Program-made: the position numbers and the translations under genes
Source of the DNA: Neckera pumila
Lineage: Eukaryota > Streptophyta > Bryopsida > Hypnales > Neckeraceae
Assembly (NCBI GenBank): GCA_963969595.1
Contig: OZ018409.1
Coordinates: 24,255,282 to 24,319,281, forward strand
DNA length: 64,000 bases
Reading direction: 5' to 3'
Shown here: one piece after another, positions 1 through 12,100 of the stretch
How positions within the stretch are numbered: the first letter of the stretch is position 1
Layout: each line of letters starts with the position of its first letter
The notes under the pieces: model-generated
Told to the model about the DNA's origin: nothing
The model's database searches: none
The model's input: only the letters and a program-made list of their open reading frames with translations

Positions 1-531
1 TAAGCAGTTCCGAGCACCAAGCTCCCGGTTAGAGCCCACATCAAAGGGTCTGATCCAACGACAACACCCATTGCAAGACTCTGCAACAACCGCCAGCAGC
101 AACCGCCATGTTCGATCATTGATTACCATCTTAAATTAAGAACAACTCTTCTTGACGGAAAACTTGTACCATTTTCAGGAACAAGGCTTCCAGTAAAAGT
201 GGATTGTTTAAAAACGTCATAAAGAGAATCCTCATCATGCTTCATGGGCAGATCTGCCTATGCTTACAGAGGACTTCCTAACTATACGGAGAGGTCTCCC
301 TACAGTCAAATTTGGCGAACCTCCCCACGATACATACAGAGGCCTTCATATGTACATGTGACCATGGGGAGACCTCTCCATAAATTATGAAGAACATTCC
401 AAGTAGTCTTGCCTCCAAGTTCCTAAACCAGACTAATTTTACTGAAAAGCCTGTTCAGAATTGTAGGAGAAATTTGTTGCGCAGAAACCTAATTTTCAAA
501 ACTCGAAGATTTTGAAGTAGGAAACACGTAC
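1..531 (-). other. Third intron of the HPT-like gene (partial)
   Basis: The donor GT is at 531-530. No exon resembling the next conserved block of the family is seen down to position 1, so the intron exceeds 530 bp. It contains a 13-bp inverted repeat (GGAGAGGTCTCCC at 288-300, complement near 366-379). Confidence 0.6.
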
Positions 532-2128
532 CAAAGCTGCACAGATGGTCACCAGGGTGATCCCAGTGGTGAGCGAAAATTCACCCGAGGCCAGAGGAAG
601 ATACGGCTTGTTAACCTTATCAATGTCAATGTCGTATATTTGATTAATCCCCACGATGTAAACATTCATCAGAAGCGCTGGAACCAAAGCCTGCACCAGA
701 TATACGAACACTTAAAAACCAGCTCAATGACACGCTGTGATGCAGAATTTCAGTCAATGTGTACAAACACAGTGACCACACTGCAATTCGATCGCTAGTG
801 TGGTGTAAAAATAATGTGGACTGTGAAATAGTGTAGACTGTGGCAGCACACTCAGACCTCCTTAATACAACGTTCTCTACAACAACATTCTGGAATGTCT
901 TGCACACTTGTCAAACTATCATTGACTATCATTGACTGTAGCACACATTATCACACATTCAAACTATGCCATAGTCATTACATTAGAACCCTAAGCAATT
1001 TGGATTAAAGAGGTCACATTGCACTTGGCATGTGACTTCTAACTAGTATTGAATTCCTCTGGTCCAAACAAACGAAAATGACAGTCAATACCTGAAGGAG
1101 CCCCACGAAGAAAGTGGAAGTAAAATCAGCAGGGCTCTGAACTGCTAGCAAAGACACGGAGATGACGCCCAACGCTGAGCCGTAGATGGTATGTGGACGA
1201 GTGAACCGACAGAAAGCATCAAACCAGTTGACACCAACTTCCACCAAATTCGTCGCATCGTTGATATCCACATCCATGGGCCTCGCTGTGGCCGCAATTT
1301 GAGCACGCCCATGTGATTTTATGGTTTGAAATCTGGGTTGCACTCTCAGCAGCTTGTTGTAATGCCTCCCAAAGAGGGCTGCTGAAGAGCCCAATCCAGT
1401 AGGATTCACCTGCGACGGCCGACTTCTTCTCCCTGATTGCATGAAAGAGTAAAGTCTCGTTAAAATAACACACATAAAAAGAGCAGTCACAGGTGTCTGC
1501 CCCATTCCCCCAATTGGATGGAAGTAGGATAAGTAAGGTGTTACAATCGAAGGACATCTATGTGATACAAAGTAATAAGTTACTATATTTTATTATGTGG
1601 GACCCCTGTGAGGTAGTGGGGTATAGGACGAGGGCGTCACGTTGTACGCGGGGACCTGGTACCCGGACCGGAGCCTGTGGAGCCCCTGGAGGTGCACAAA
1701 GGGCAACCTGCCATTGGGAATGTGGATGGTATGTTAGTCCGTGCGCATGCTGTCCACAAGTTGGGGCGGTCCTCCGAGCGAGAATCTATTGGACTTTAAG
1801 CCTATGTCCTAATAATTCAATGTTGAATCGCGCAATTTTGAGCTAGCAGTGGAGGCTTAAGAGCATCGGTAAGACTCCAATTGGCCTCCCTACAGCCCAC
1901 CAGGTCGCATATTTCACCAAACTTGCTGAATGAGGCTCGCATATTGAAGACAGCCAAATCTCCAAACCAGAGCTGGAGAACAATCAAAGAATATGGCGGG
2001 TCAAGAAACGCACCTTGAAACGACGAGACGAGGTTGCTTTTGCGCTGACATTGGGCCCGGGCAGCTGTCGCCGGCGAACCTTGCCCCGAAAGTAACAGAA
2101 CAGGTCTCAAAGCTTCCATGGCAATCAT
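532..2128 (-). CDS. HPT/VTE2-like: Homogentisate phytyltransferase-like UbiA prenyltransferase (5' three exons, continues past the left edge)
   Basis: Exons on the minus strand are 2128-2014, 1432-1092 and 690-532. Introns have GT/AG borders and phases match exactly (38 codons+1 nt, 114 codons, 53 codons; 205 residues visible). The N-terminus is rich in Ser, Ala, Arg and Gln, as in a plastid transit peptide. The conserved part follows with [10 protein letters not shown], a membrane segment, and the UbiA prenyl-diphosphate/Mg site N-x3-D-x3-D at N168, D172 and D176 (NQIYDIDID), then [13 protein letters not shown]. That last stretch is typical of the enzyme that joins homogentisate and phytyl diphosphate in tocopherol synthesis at the plastid envelope. 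The related solanesyl transferase (plastoquinone) usually has a different motif there, so HPT is preferred but not proven. The start is ATG 2128; a second in-frame ATG at 2119 is possible. The later transmembrane helices and second Asp-rich motif lie outside the window. Confidence 0.88.
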
Positions 2129-2391
2129 CTCTCCGAGGGGAAACAACAAAATCTTCAAAACTTGAAGCTTCCCAAAAGTTCTGTGCTCTCCTCCCCAAAC
2201 GGAACGGCCACGAGCTCGAGCTTCTCCGCACACCCCAAACCCACCACCAATGCTCAAAGCTAAGGCTCCCCAACTCCAAATACGGCGCTACCAAAGACGA
2301 CTAGGTCTCCAACAGCGCTACACAAACACTCCGAGCATCGTCGGAACTCGACCAAAACTTTGACATTGATCCCAACACGACCCTATATACA
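2129..2391 (-). promoter_or_regulatory. Core promoter and 5' UTR of the HPT-like gene
   Basis: Read on the minus strand, a TATATA box followed by GGG sits at about 2389-2381, roughly 260 nt upstream of the ATG at 2128. A start site near 2355 would leave a 5' UTR of about 225 nt. The frame stays open upstream of ATG 2128 as far as a TTG codon at 2257 but has no further ATG. The segment is richer in GC than the surrounding DNA. No experimental start site is visible, so the TATA assignment is inferred from spacing. Confidence 0.45.
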
Positions 2392-3212
2392 CAACTCCAT
2401 CCCCCTGGACACAAAGTTAATTGTTGAGGGCTCTGTTAGTGTGAGATCTCTTGAATCGTGTCTGGGCTCTGGCCAGTGTGAGATCTCTTGAACCTCGGTC
2501 ACTAAGTTAATTGCTGATGAGGGGTGGTGAGTCTGGTGAGAGCAGGCCGGGAAGAAGCCAGACAAGGCCAGTCCCAATGCAGAGTCCCAATGCAGAGTGT
2601 TCCAATGCGCCAGTGATTCCCCACCAGCCAACCCTTGTGAGCCAGTTGCCATTGGGGAGCTGGAGGGTCCAGGCCTAGACCTCCAGCCTCCAGATCTGTA
2701 AAATTAGAAAACAGGACTGGACCTTCCGGAGCCTCCGCCGGACCTTGCTTTGTGAACTGTACGTGAGGGGGAGATTTCAGATTGTTTTGCACGCTCTGCC
2801 CGTGGTCAAGCTGGACGAGCCTCCAGTTCCTGCTTTCAATGGCAACAGGCTCTGAGTCCGTCTGATGCAATGCATGGCAAAGTTACTGTATCTTACAGAT
2901 GGTTTGGCTGCTGCATAACCACCAATCTGCATCTGAAGGTGGAATGGCAGAATGGGGTGCGCTGTCCGAGTTCGGACGCCACTTGGAGAGCATGTAACTT
3001 TGGCGAGGAAGGCGACACCCCCCGTGCAGGGGGCTTTGCATTGGTGCATGCGGACGATGCTTTCCACAAGACCAAAGACCAAGGACCAAGGTCCAAGGTC
3101 CAATGGACCGCTCCCGGCCTTGGCCTTTGCCTGTGTCGTTTTCTCATCATCAGTCTGTAGTCTGAACCAACCGGGAAAATCAGGCGGCATCTTCAAAGTG
3201 AGCCAGTCAGTG
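2392..3212. other. Upstream intergenic DNA, no gene recognised
   Basis: This is moderately GC-rich DNA behind the HPT promoter. It has short local duplications: TGTGAGATCTCTTGAA occurs twice (about 2438-2495), a 12-bp CCCAATGCAGAG unit twice near 2573, and a run of CCAAGG-type units at 3067-3108. The short open frames on both strands have no recognisable motif and overlap one another. Confidence 0.4.
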
Positions 3213-4240
3213 GCTCAGTGCAATTGTTGTGCAGTGTGAATGCAGTTGTAGATTGGATTTGAAAACTTGGATTCAGAATAGATCATCGATGTCAGAGTCA
3301 ATGCCATAGTCTCCATTTGAAGGACACATCCAACAAAGGATGTGAAATCAGAAGGAAGTTCAGTAGGTCCAAAAATCACCGAGTATTTTAATCATCTCCT
3401 TTCTACACTTGATGTATTTGAGCTACCATAGGGTAGTTAATATCCGGGTGGGACAAACATACCCAAATGATGTGGAGGGAAGGCATTAGGCTTGTCTAAG
3501 GGCCTGTTTCCATGGGCCCCTGGAGGGACCCTGGAAGGCTTTGGACCTTGTGGGTGACGAGCTGGAGGCTCATGTGGTTCCATAGGCTCTCCTTTCCACT
3601 AGAACTAGACTGGATTTTGGACATGTTTTGTGGAGTGGTTACCAAGTAACAACTCAAGTGAATTTTAAAAACTGGCCACCTTGGCAGAGTATATATTGCA
3701 GATGCGTTGTTTGGTAGCTATTTCCGGACCCTCCAGATCACCCTCCAAGACTTCCAAGCCTGCAAAGCCAAATTACACAGATTGGAGGCTAGAGGGATTC
3801 CTGGAGGTCCAGCTAGAGGTCCAGGTTCTATGGAAATCGCCTGGACCCTCCAGATTTGGACCTCCATGCAGCCATGGAAACGGGCTCTAGAAAGATATTG
3901 GCCTCAATATGGCTTATATAGTCATTGCAATTGTATAGTGTGAATACAATTGTAGATAGGATTTGGAAACTTGGATTCAAAGTCCATAGTCGATGTCAGA
4001 ATCAATGCCATAGTCTCTATCCAATGGACACATCCAACAAAGGATGTAAAACCAAAAGGAATTCAGTAGGTTCAAAAATCACCAAATATTTTAACCACCT
4101 CCTTTCTACACTTGAATGGATTTGAATGGATATGGGCCTGCTAATATCCGGGTCGGACAAACATGCCTAGATGGTGTGGAGGGAAGGCATTAGGTTTGTC
4201 TAAAGTGGATATTGGCCTCATAATGACTAATACAGCCATT
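3213..4240. repeat. Tandem pair of a ~320-bp repeat; first copy split by a MITE
   Basis: Copy 1 (about 3213-3499 plus 3888-3925) and copy 2 (about 3923-4240) share long blocks, for example GACACATCCAACAAAGGATG and GTGTGGAGGGAAGGCATTAG. Copy 1 is interrupted by the element at 3500-3887; copy 2 has the uninterrupted site. A third, diverged copy lies at about 36775-37005 and a fragment at 4885-4985. Confidence 0.8.
3500..3887. mobile_element. Tourist-like (PIF/Harbinger) MITE
   Basis: The termini GGGCCTGTTTCCATGG and CCATGGAAACGGGCTC are inverted. They are flanked by TAA on the left and TAG (one change from TAA) on the right. The paralogous site in the second tandem copy near 4200 reads GTCTAAAGTGG without the element, which supports a 3-bp TAA target. 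The element is 388 bp and non-coding. GGGCCTGTTT-type ends with 3-bp TWA duplications are known from Tourist/PIF elements. Confidence 0.8.
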
Positions 4241-5289
4241 GGGTTTTAGATCGTCACCTGATGGATGCCCGATTGTCTTGTAGAAGAATGCCACTAAATT
4301 TTGTTACTTATTTATCAATCATAAGTGGTACCTTATAAGGGCAACTAGCAAAACCACTCAATTAAGGGTGAAAACTTTGTTTCCTAAATCCTTTTGATTT
4401 CATTTATTCAAAACTTTTCATTACTTTTTCTCATTTCTATTTTAGGTTGAGAAGATCTATGGTCTTTATATAATGAAGGGCCATACTAAATTCATTCTTA
4501 TCAGGGGTACAATATTATTTGTAATTTTGGTTTGAAATTGATAATTTTTTTATATTAGAGGATTCTAGCAATTTAACAGCGTCAATTTGAGTTTAAAGGA
4601 AATTGTCCAGTAATCTTGAAGGAAACAAGAGCGGTGTGACTAGGAGGCTCTATCCAAGGTAAACAACAATATTAGTTTATTGATAGTGGATAGTGGAAAA
4701 ATTTAAAAACCAAAACATTGTATCAATGGTACACAAGCAAAATTTTAAATTTCAATAATAATAATAATAATAATATAAAACGGACCTCTCCATCTGACCA
4801 ATTGGACAAGAAGGGGACATCCAACCATTCAAACAAGAAGGGAGGGTCCAACTAGTTAGACCTTTGTCTCCGACCCAACCCTAGCTGCATTATGTAGTGT
4901 GACTAAGGTTGTAGATAGTTTTTGGAAACTCAAATTCAAAAACCATAGTTGATGCAAGAGTCAGTGCCATAGTCTCTATCCAAAAGATAGAGGCAATGAA
5001 CCAGTAGATTTTGAAATTGAAAAGCTTAAACGTGGTGACCATTGTAAAAAAACAGTATATTCCTATGGATAAAGGCAATGAACTAGGGGAGCTCCCAAAA
5101 CATTCTGAACATTGGTCTGTAGTAGACAATAGTAGATGTAAGTTAACAATATCGTACGTGTAGGGCAGCTTCGCCCACTGCCTAAACAAATAATTAATTA
5201 ATTTGAAAATTTCCATCTAAAAAAGGAATTTTTAGAAATTCGACTTTTTGGATAAATGAATAATTGTAGTTTTGCCTTTCATCTCACCT
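4241..5289. other. AT-rich intergenic DNA with repeat fragment
   Basis: It contains an (AAT)n run at about 4757-4778 and a fragment (4885-4985) of the repeat seen at 3213-4240. No gene is seen. Confidence 0.5.
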
Positions 5290-6358
5290 TTAATTCTTAA
5301 AGTTCCATGACTATGTTTTCACTGAAAATGCTCAAAAAATGCCATTTTGAATACAAGTATCCCATTTTTGAAAAAAAACTTTTTTTGATACATGCAACCA
5401 TAGGATCTTGTAGTATGTTGACTTGAGAACACGTGGTAAAAATTTCAGAAATTTCCACCGTGTGGATTGCAAGATATAAGCATTCAAATTTCTTGAAAAT
5501 CATTTTTCTGGCCCTGCAAAAAACAGGGCAGCTGCACTTCACAAGCTCACTTGATGAAAAAATGTCCAAAATGATGGTGCTTCTTTGGATTCTTTTTCCT
5601 AGACAAGTTAACTACATGCTTGAAAATTTTCACTTCATTTGGAATTGTCCAACATATAGGAAAAAAATAGTAAGTACATAGTAGAAGAGAATGATCCAAA
5701 ATACAAAATTGTCAAGAATTTAATTATAGAATTGAAACAATATTGCAACATTGAACATTGCAACATTGAAAAAAATTGCAATATTACAACATTACAACAT
5801 TGCAACATTGGAAAAAATAGTAAGTCAAAAGAAGTAGAGAATGATTCAAATTTATACTAAATTGTTAAGAATTTAGTTATGGAATTGAATGGTTGCAATG
5901 TTGTAATAAGCAAACTACATCCTATGATTTTATATTTTTCAGAAAATATTGAAAATTAAATAAGATAAAGGACTTCAAAGTTTATTTTAGAGTAGAGAAT
6001 CCATAACTGCCCGCACACTAAAAATCTTCATAACTTTTGATTCATTAATAAAAATGGGATGATTCAAAGCTTTCCACATATATATAACTCTAGAAAACCA
6101 ATTTCAAATTTTTGTTTTTGAAAAAAGTGATTTTTTCTGATCTGCCGGAATTGACCAGTTACAAAAAATAGTAACATATTGGGCCATTACTTTTGACTCA
6201 CATTTCCAAATGTCATGAAATTTATTGCATATAAAAGATATTCCTCTCTTCCACCTTCTATTAAAATTTCAACCTAAAATATGGAAATCTCTAGTCACAC
6301 GAACCTGCCCAAAATTTCTATACAGCCAAAAAACGCATCCCGATCTTTTAGGGGTTAA
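5290..6358 (+). mobile_element. TTAA-bounded TIR element, copy 1
   Basis: It ends with CTTTTAGGGGTTAA (TTAA at 6355-6358). Its left end TTAATTCTTAAAG is a degenerate form of TTAACCCCTAAAG (TTAA at 5290-5293). The interior is collinear with the copy at 45976-46908 over most of its length, including the blocks around GTGGTAAAAATTTCAGAAAT and ATAACTGCCCGCA. It carries an open frame of 82 codons (5433-5681) shared with other copies. Length is 1069 bp. It is read as a non-autonomous DNA transposon inserted at TTAA. Confidence 0.65.
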
Positions 6359-6509
6359 TCTAAGTTTTTTACCCTAACACAACTCTTGCCCTCATGCATG
6401 AGTCTCTTGAACAACTTCATAAACCTCTTAAAGTGTAAGGAAATGAGAACACAAGCTCTTTATACAAATAGGGTGGTAGGAAGTAAAACAACCCATGTGG
6501 GATATGTAA

Positions 6510-6960
6510 ATTAGGATTAGTAAGAGCTCAACCACTCATAGTCAAGTGAAAAGTAGGAATTGTGTACAAAGTAGAATTTCAGACTTCATTTAGGCAATGT
6601 AGAATAATTTTTTTCTAAAAAAATTGGTTAATGTGAAAATGAAAGCCAAATTTCATCTCCAAAAATCTATTTGAGATTTCAAACCTCATGGAGGGGTTGG
6701 AAAGGACATTTTCTTTGACATTTTCTTTGACATTTTCAAACATCCTCTTTGAATTTTGTTCATAACTTTTTATTGGAGGCTCAAAATTACAAACGGGTTT
6801 TTGGAGATCAAAGTTAGTTTGATTTAGTAATTTTTTTTTGTTTAACATTTTTTGAAAAGAAATATTCTACTATACCTAAATGAGGTTTGAAGTTCCACAT
6901 TGAACACAATTCTTGCGTGCTGACAATGAGTAGTCAAACTCTCATCTTCAAATTGTTCCA
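6510..6960. repeat. Long imperfect inverted repeat (foldback)
   Basis: The left arm at about 6520-6620 (with GTAGGAATTGTG and TCATTTAGGCAATGTAGAAT) is matched in inverted orientation at about 6845-6955 (ATTCTACTATACCTAAATGA, CACAATTC). The spacer contains three tandem 15-bp GACATTTTCTTT units (6715-6740). A related single arm occurs at about 51950-52070. It is probably a non-autonomous foldback element; its exact borders were not found. Confidence 0.55.
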
Positions 6961-8216
6961 CTCATACCCTTTGAGGATTCATGATGGACACTAGATTTCA
7001 TTATAAAAATGAACTCTCCACCCTTCCTTGTCATAGAATGTCATTGAGGTAATTCCTTCACTTTGTCATCAAAAAGAATTCTTGATGATATATAAATGGC
7101 ACATGAACCAGTTGCGTTCACTTTGAAGTCTAAACCTATTTGGTTCTTTTGCTCACGTAATTCCTAAATATTTTGCCATTGTTTTCATTGTTTTTCATTG
7201 TTTTTTGCCAAATGTTTGGAATAATTTCCAAAATGATTCGCCTTCATTTTTTTGAAACTTTTGTTTTGGGGCGAAGCTGCCGGCTACACGTACGGTAGTA
7301 CTCGGTGCTGACGAGCCTGTTGTCCAAGAAACTGCTCATTCCGTCAGGACTCAGGACTGCGCTTGGTGGGTAGTGAGCACTGAGCACTGGACTGGGACCA
7401 ACGATTCGATGCTGCCTTCGCTTTGGGCGGGCACTTTGCGGGTGGCAGTCTTTGTTGTGTCTTGATTCACATCCAAGTGCAATTAACTTACTGAAGAGGT
7501 TCAAGTTCAAGTGTCCTTGTTGCTGCAACCTTGGGAAAGGTCGTTGAGCAGCAGCAATATCAGGTGTCTTGAGTTGGACCGTCTCTACTCTCTACCAGGA
7601 TGATCGTTCCTACGTTACAGGCTTTCTTTAGACCATCTGCAATGCTGTCACGGCAAAAAGGCCCTGCAACAGTACATCGTGGGCCATTCTACGAGGCCTC
7701 TAAAGTACCGATTCTTTCTTTGGAAAATTTGACCCAATGCAAAGCTGGCATCCAAACACCAAATGGACTTTACGGTATTATAAAAAGAAAGGAAGAAAAG
7801 AATCTACATTAAAGAAAGGACTTTTCATGGAAACAAGGAAGGTTGAATTGATTTTAGCGCACATATCAATAAACTTCTCTTGGCATCCATTGGCTACTAC
7901 CACTTTTTGTCATGATGACTCGCATCAATCAACTTGCCGAAGGTTTTGCCAGGGTTGGCAAAATGACAAAATATGCCGATCCCGGGGGGGCCCATACCGA
8001 GACCGTGAAAGTGGAGGTCTCCATACCGATTGCATTGGAGCACAATTTTAAATCAAAATTCTTGTCCACCTTGCACAGTGCCGATACTGTGCAAGGTGCC
8101 AGTTGCATTGCAGATGGTCTTATACATCATCACGTTGGATCTTCAATAAAGAGATCAGGGTCCTTCTACAAATCATCATGTTGGATCTAGCTTTAGTAGA
8201 GAGGTTGGGGTCCTTC
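6961..8216. other. Intergenic DNA with a GC-richer island, no gene recognised
   Basis: The GC content rises between about 7255 and 8100. Open frames here (minus 7244-7528; plus 7600-8190 in pieces) are short, overlap on both strands and carry no motif I recognise. A ~50-bp unit is imperfectly duplicated at 8122-8218 (ATCATCA[CT]GTTGGATCT ... GGTCCTTCTA). A decayed exon or pseudogene cannot be excluded. Confidence 0.35.
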
Positions 8217-8513
8217 TAAGGTAACTACACCTAAAATTGCACAGTCCTTAAAAGCGCACAACGGATATTCTTGCCTAAAATGTACTCCCACTATTCATAT
8301 GACTCTAGGATTGCTTTTGGGTACACCTATTCTCAACACTTTGGAAACTTGTAGTTTATTCACACGGTGTCCAAAAAATGCATTCTAAGAGAATCTAGAA
8401 TCCCCTTTTGACTACCAATGGGACCCTACAAAAAAAAAGTCAATATAATAGTAAAAACCATGCTAAATCAGGCTGAATTGCTCAACTGTGCGATTTAAGG
8501 TGCAGTTACCTTA
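8217..8513. mobile_element. TAAGGTA-type MITE (subfamily A, copy 1)
   Basis: The termini TAAGGTAACTACACCT and AGGTGCAGTTACCTTA are inverted; 297 bp, no coding capacity. It is about 80 per cent alike to the element at 39802-40079 across its length (shared CGGATATTCTTGCC-like block and CATTCTAAGAGAATCT). The terminal TA is read as target duplication. Confidence 0.8.
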
Positions 8514-8710
8514 CAATGTCATTGAATAACAAGAAAAACTCATGTTGCTACAATGGCCCACAATGCATGGGCAAGTCAACATTCAAGACATTATACCAAT
8601 GATAAAAAGAAGCCTTGATTGAAGGGAAGCAAAGGCCCCCCAGTCTTAGTCTTGAAGTTCAATAATGTTGATGTAAATGTGCATTGGATTTAGCACCAGT
8701 AGAAACAAGG

Positions 8711-9124
8711 TAAGGTAGGAGGCTCGAATTCTGGAGGGTCATTTAGAACCGCCATATAGACTTGCCTGGAATGAAAATGAAGTGGTCTTTAAATGGACCT
8801 TCTATAGTCATTGAATGGATCAATAAAAACTACTATTATTTATTGCTAGAGCCAATCATTGTCTTGCTTTCCCCATTTCTCTCTAGAAGTTGCAAGTGAA
8901 CGGTTTATAAAAGACCTAGGGTCATATATAGGGACCTATGACACATCTTGTTTGAAAATTCATAAGTAATTCAAAAATGCTTCAAAAAAGACGAAATGAC
9001 TTGTGTTACTATCAAAATCTATTTCGCTTTGTCTAGAAAATGAGCAAAAATAATTCCATCTAAGAAACCACATGAAAAAGGCGGACCAGCCCTTAGATGC
9101 TCGCTTTTAGAACCTCCTACCTTA
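8711..9124. mobile_element. TAAGGTA-type MITE (subfamily B, copy 1)
   Basis: The inverted ends are TAAGGTAGGAGG and CCTCCTACCTTA, with subterminal similarity (CTAAAAGCGA in inverted form on the right). The ends and subterminal blocks match the element at 63307-63735. Length is 414 bp. No coding frame is present. Confidence 0.75.
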
Positions 9125-12100
9125 TTCAAGCGCCAATGATTAGCCTGAGAGCATGGTCTTCCATGCCCATGTTGACACCAAGCTACTGTCAATTTGGGCC
9201 TTGGATACCATCTTTTGATTCTATTCCGTGGTGCTTGAAGACTATCCTTTGTACTTGTGCATGTTAGTAGCGTCTAGAATAGATGTTGGATGTTTTTTTC
9301 AAAGAATGATTTTGATATGGATAACTTTCCAAGGAAATTAAAGCCAAGACTGAAACCTTGACATTTCAACTGAAAATGTTCAACTTTCAAGTTGCACAAG
9401 AAAAAAATAGAAGAAACCAAGCTGATAGGAAGAAAGAGAGAAAAAAAATGTTGAAACTAATAATACTCACAATCTTCTTGCCCTTCATGTAGGTTTTCTA
9501 AAAACATGGATTTTCACCAAAGAATAGCCTTCTTTGAAACTACTGTAGCTTCCTAGCAGCTTAGGCAATTTTTTGCCTAATAACCAATTAAAGTGCAAAA
9601 AATAGTTAGGCAATCCAATAATAATACATTAACATTGAACAAGTTTTAATATAATTAAAACAAGTCAGACATTCATCCAAGTTGTTTTTACAATTTTTAG
9701 ATAAATGTTGCTACTTTCGTCTAATGCAAATGCATTTACGTAAACCCTCATCTTAACCTCCAAATTCTAAACTCTCTACCTTATGTGTCAAGGTTTTTTA
9801 AATGTCAAGGTTTGTTGCATGTGAGATATATAAGAAATTGTGCTTTAGAACGGTCAAAATGGCAAGGCAAAAGACTTTGCAATGTATAACTACATTTATT
9901 GACAGAGAAGAGATGCAAGATTATGTAAAGTGAGTTGAATTTCTAAGAATTAGGCAATATATCCTTTAATATTTATCCTTGTAATTATTTTTGGAAAAAA
10001 TAGATTAATAATTTTTCAAAAATTTAGGCACCCTTTTAATTATTTATTTTTTGACTAAGCTACCAAGAAACTTTGGTAGCAAGAACTTAGAATTATGGAT
10101 AATTAGATGCAACTTATTGTCTCAATATCCACTATAATTGTTAAACTTGCCTTATTATTTTGTAGCTCTCTTGGACCCCTCTTCCTATAGTCCAATGACA
10201 AAGATGACAGGCATATCATGCATACATAGAAAATACATATTTGTAAAGTGGCTTCTCCATCTTTAGAATCCAAAGGCTTTGAAAAAAGGAATTTGGGAGA
10301 TTTTCTCATAGATGATATCATAAGTGGATGGTGAATCTATTTTAATATCTTTGGTGAAGTATTGTAGTGCAATAAGAAGTAATAGATAAAGAAAGACTTT
10401 GACACTACTATTAGAATAATTTTGATAATGTCATTTTTTGGGTACTAGATTCCAACTTCAAGTGGTTGCATAGGATAGAATATTCTAAATATTTTGAGTT
10501 TTTCTCAAAAAAACCAATTCTTCTTAGTTTTTTTTGTAGATATAGCCACATATTCTCTATATCTATAGATATATTAATCATTATATTTAGTGTATGATAT
10601 TTTGTTTCATAGAGCCATAATAAACTATGACTATGATCTCCATATGTTTGTGTACCTATTTATAAACATTATTTATTAAGGCTTAGATCATTTCTCAGTT
10701 GTTTGTTGATAAGTCAATTGTATACTTGATTGATTGAATGTTTACTCATTGAAGCTCTTTATGGTGGTTCTATCATACATAGTTTGATATTAAAAATTAT
10801 TTACTCTCTACCTCATTATCTTGGTATTATATCAATCCCTACTTCACACTATAAAATGCTTATAGTAATTGGAAAACTAGTGAATTTAAAACAAAGCATC
10901 TAACATCTTATCATGACATTCAAAAATATATTTTGAATAGGCTCACAAAAAGAACTTTAGTTCTTATATGGTCAAAACTTGTAATAAAATTGCATCCAAT
11001 TGTGACCTTTCTAAAGTTTGGCCTTATAAATTCTAACCATAAGCACATATTCTCTTAAATACATCCATTTAGCCCCTAAAGGATTGCAGTGTTTTGAGGC
11101 CCAAAATTGCTTCAAAATAATTCTACCCAAAATAAGGCTAAAATCTTCATCAATATTTATTTTTTAACAAATCCAACCACAGGATCCTTTAGTTAATTTG
11201 TTCTAATACATCCTCCCAAAATTCTAGAGTAGAAACTTCCATTAATTGCAAATTCAATGTGCCAAAATTCAAGAAGTATTTTTTTCTAGCCCATCTTAAA
11301 GATGAAGTTTTGCCTTTCATTATTCTAGATAAAAGAAGAAACAAAACTCCTAGTAACTCATACAAGAAATTGAAAATTATCAATTCCAATGTTAAATTGT
11401 TCTAGAAAATAATGAATGTCCTATTTTTATCTTTTTATTTGAAAATACTCAAAATTGAATTCAAAAATTGACTTTGTATATTTCTACCTTCATTTCCTAC
11501 AAAATAAAAAACTTTTCATAAATTTCATTTCATTATTCAAAAGGAAATGGTTCAATGTTTTTCAATCTTTTCAATCAATGAATTAATTAATCTTTTTAAA
11601 TATGTATTCTTAGTTGCCTAATTGATATTGAAAGAAAAAAACTTATAACTTTTGCAAAATTTATTGGAATGACAAGAAATAAAGCGGCATATGTAGATTA
11701 GGATAATTTGCATCTATCTTCAAGTTTTCATGAAAAACATCCAAAAATTATGAAGTAAATTGAGCCTAACTATAATCTCAAAACATCCAAAGCCGTGTCT
11801 TTAGTCCTTTTGAATGTAAGGCACTTTGAAGATTCATAGTTTATTTATAAGGGCCCCTAGAAATGCATAGGAAGAAAATCTACAATATTCTTTTGACTTC
11901 TAATAAGATCCAACAAAAAATTAAGCATTTTTACTGATAGGAACATTGCTCAATTGTTTATTGGGTACAAACTAATAAAGGGGTGTTTTAGTAATTGTTA
12001 AAAAACTGTGAATTGATATTAGGATTATTTGTCCATTTATTAGTATTAGAGAAATCTTAGGCAAGGAGTGCATTTTCTTGTAGTGTTAGATTTTTCTATT

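Noticed and set aside
1817..2257. Single 146-residue minus-strand protein beginning upstream of the HPT start
   Set aside because: Its apparent start is TTG, and only the middle part (from ATG 2128 to the donor at 2014) fits the spliced HPT gene; the rest is UTR or intron.
6346..6358. TTTAGGG motifs as interstitial telomere repeats
   Set aside because: The motif TTTAGGG equals the plant telomere unit but occurs singly, always at element ends next to TTAA and mirrored at the other end, never in tandem.
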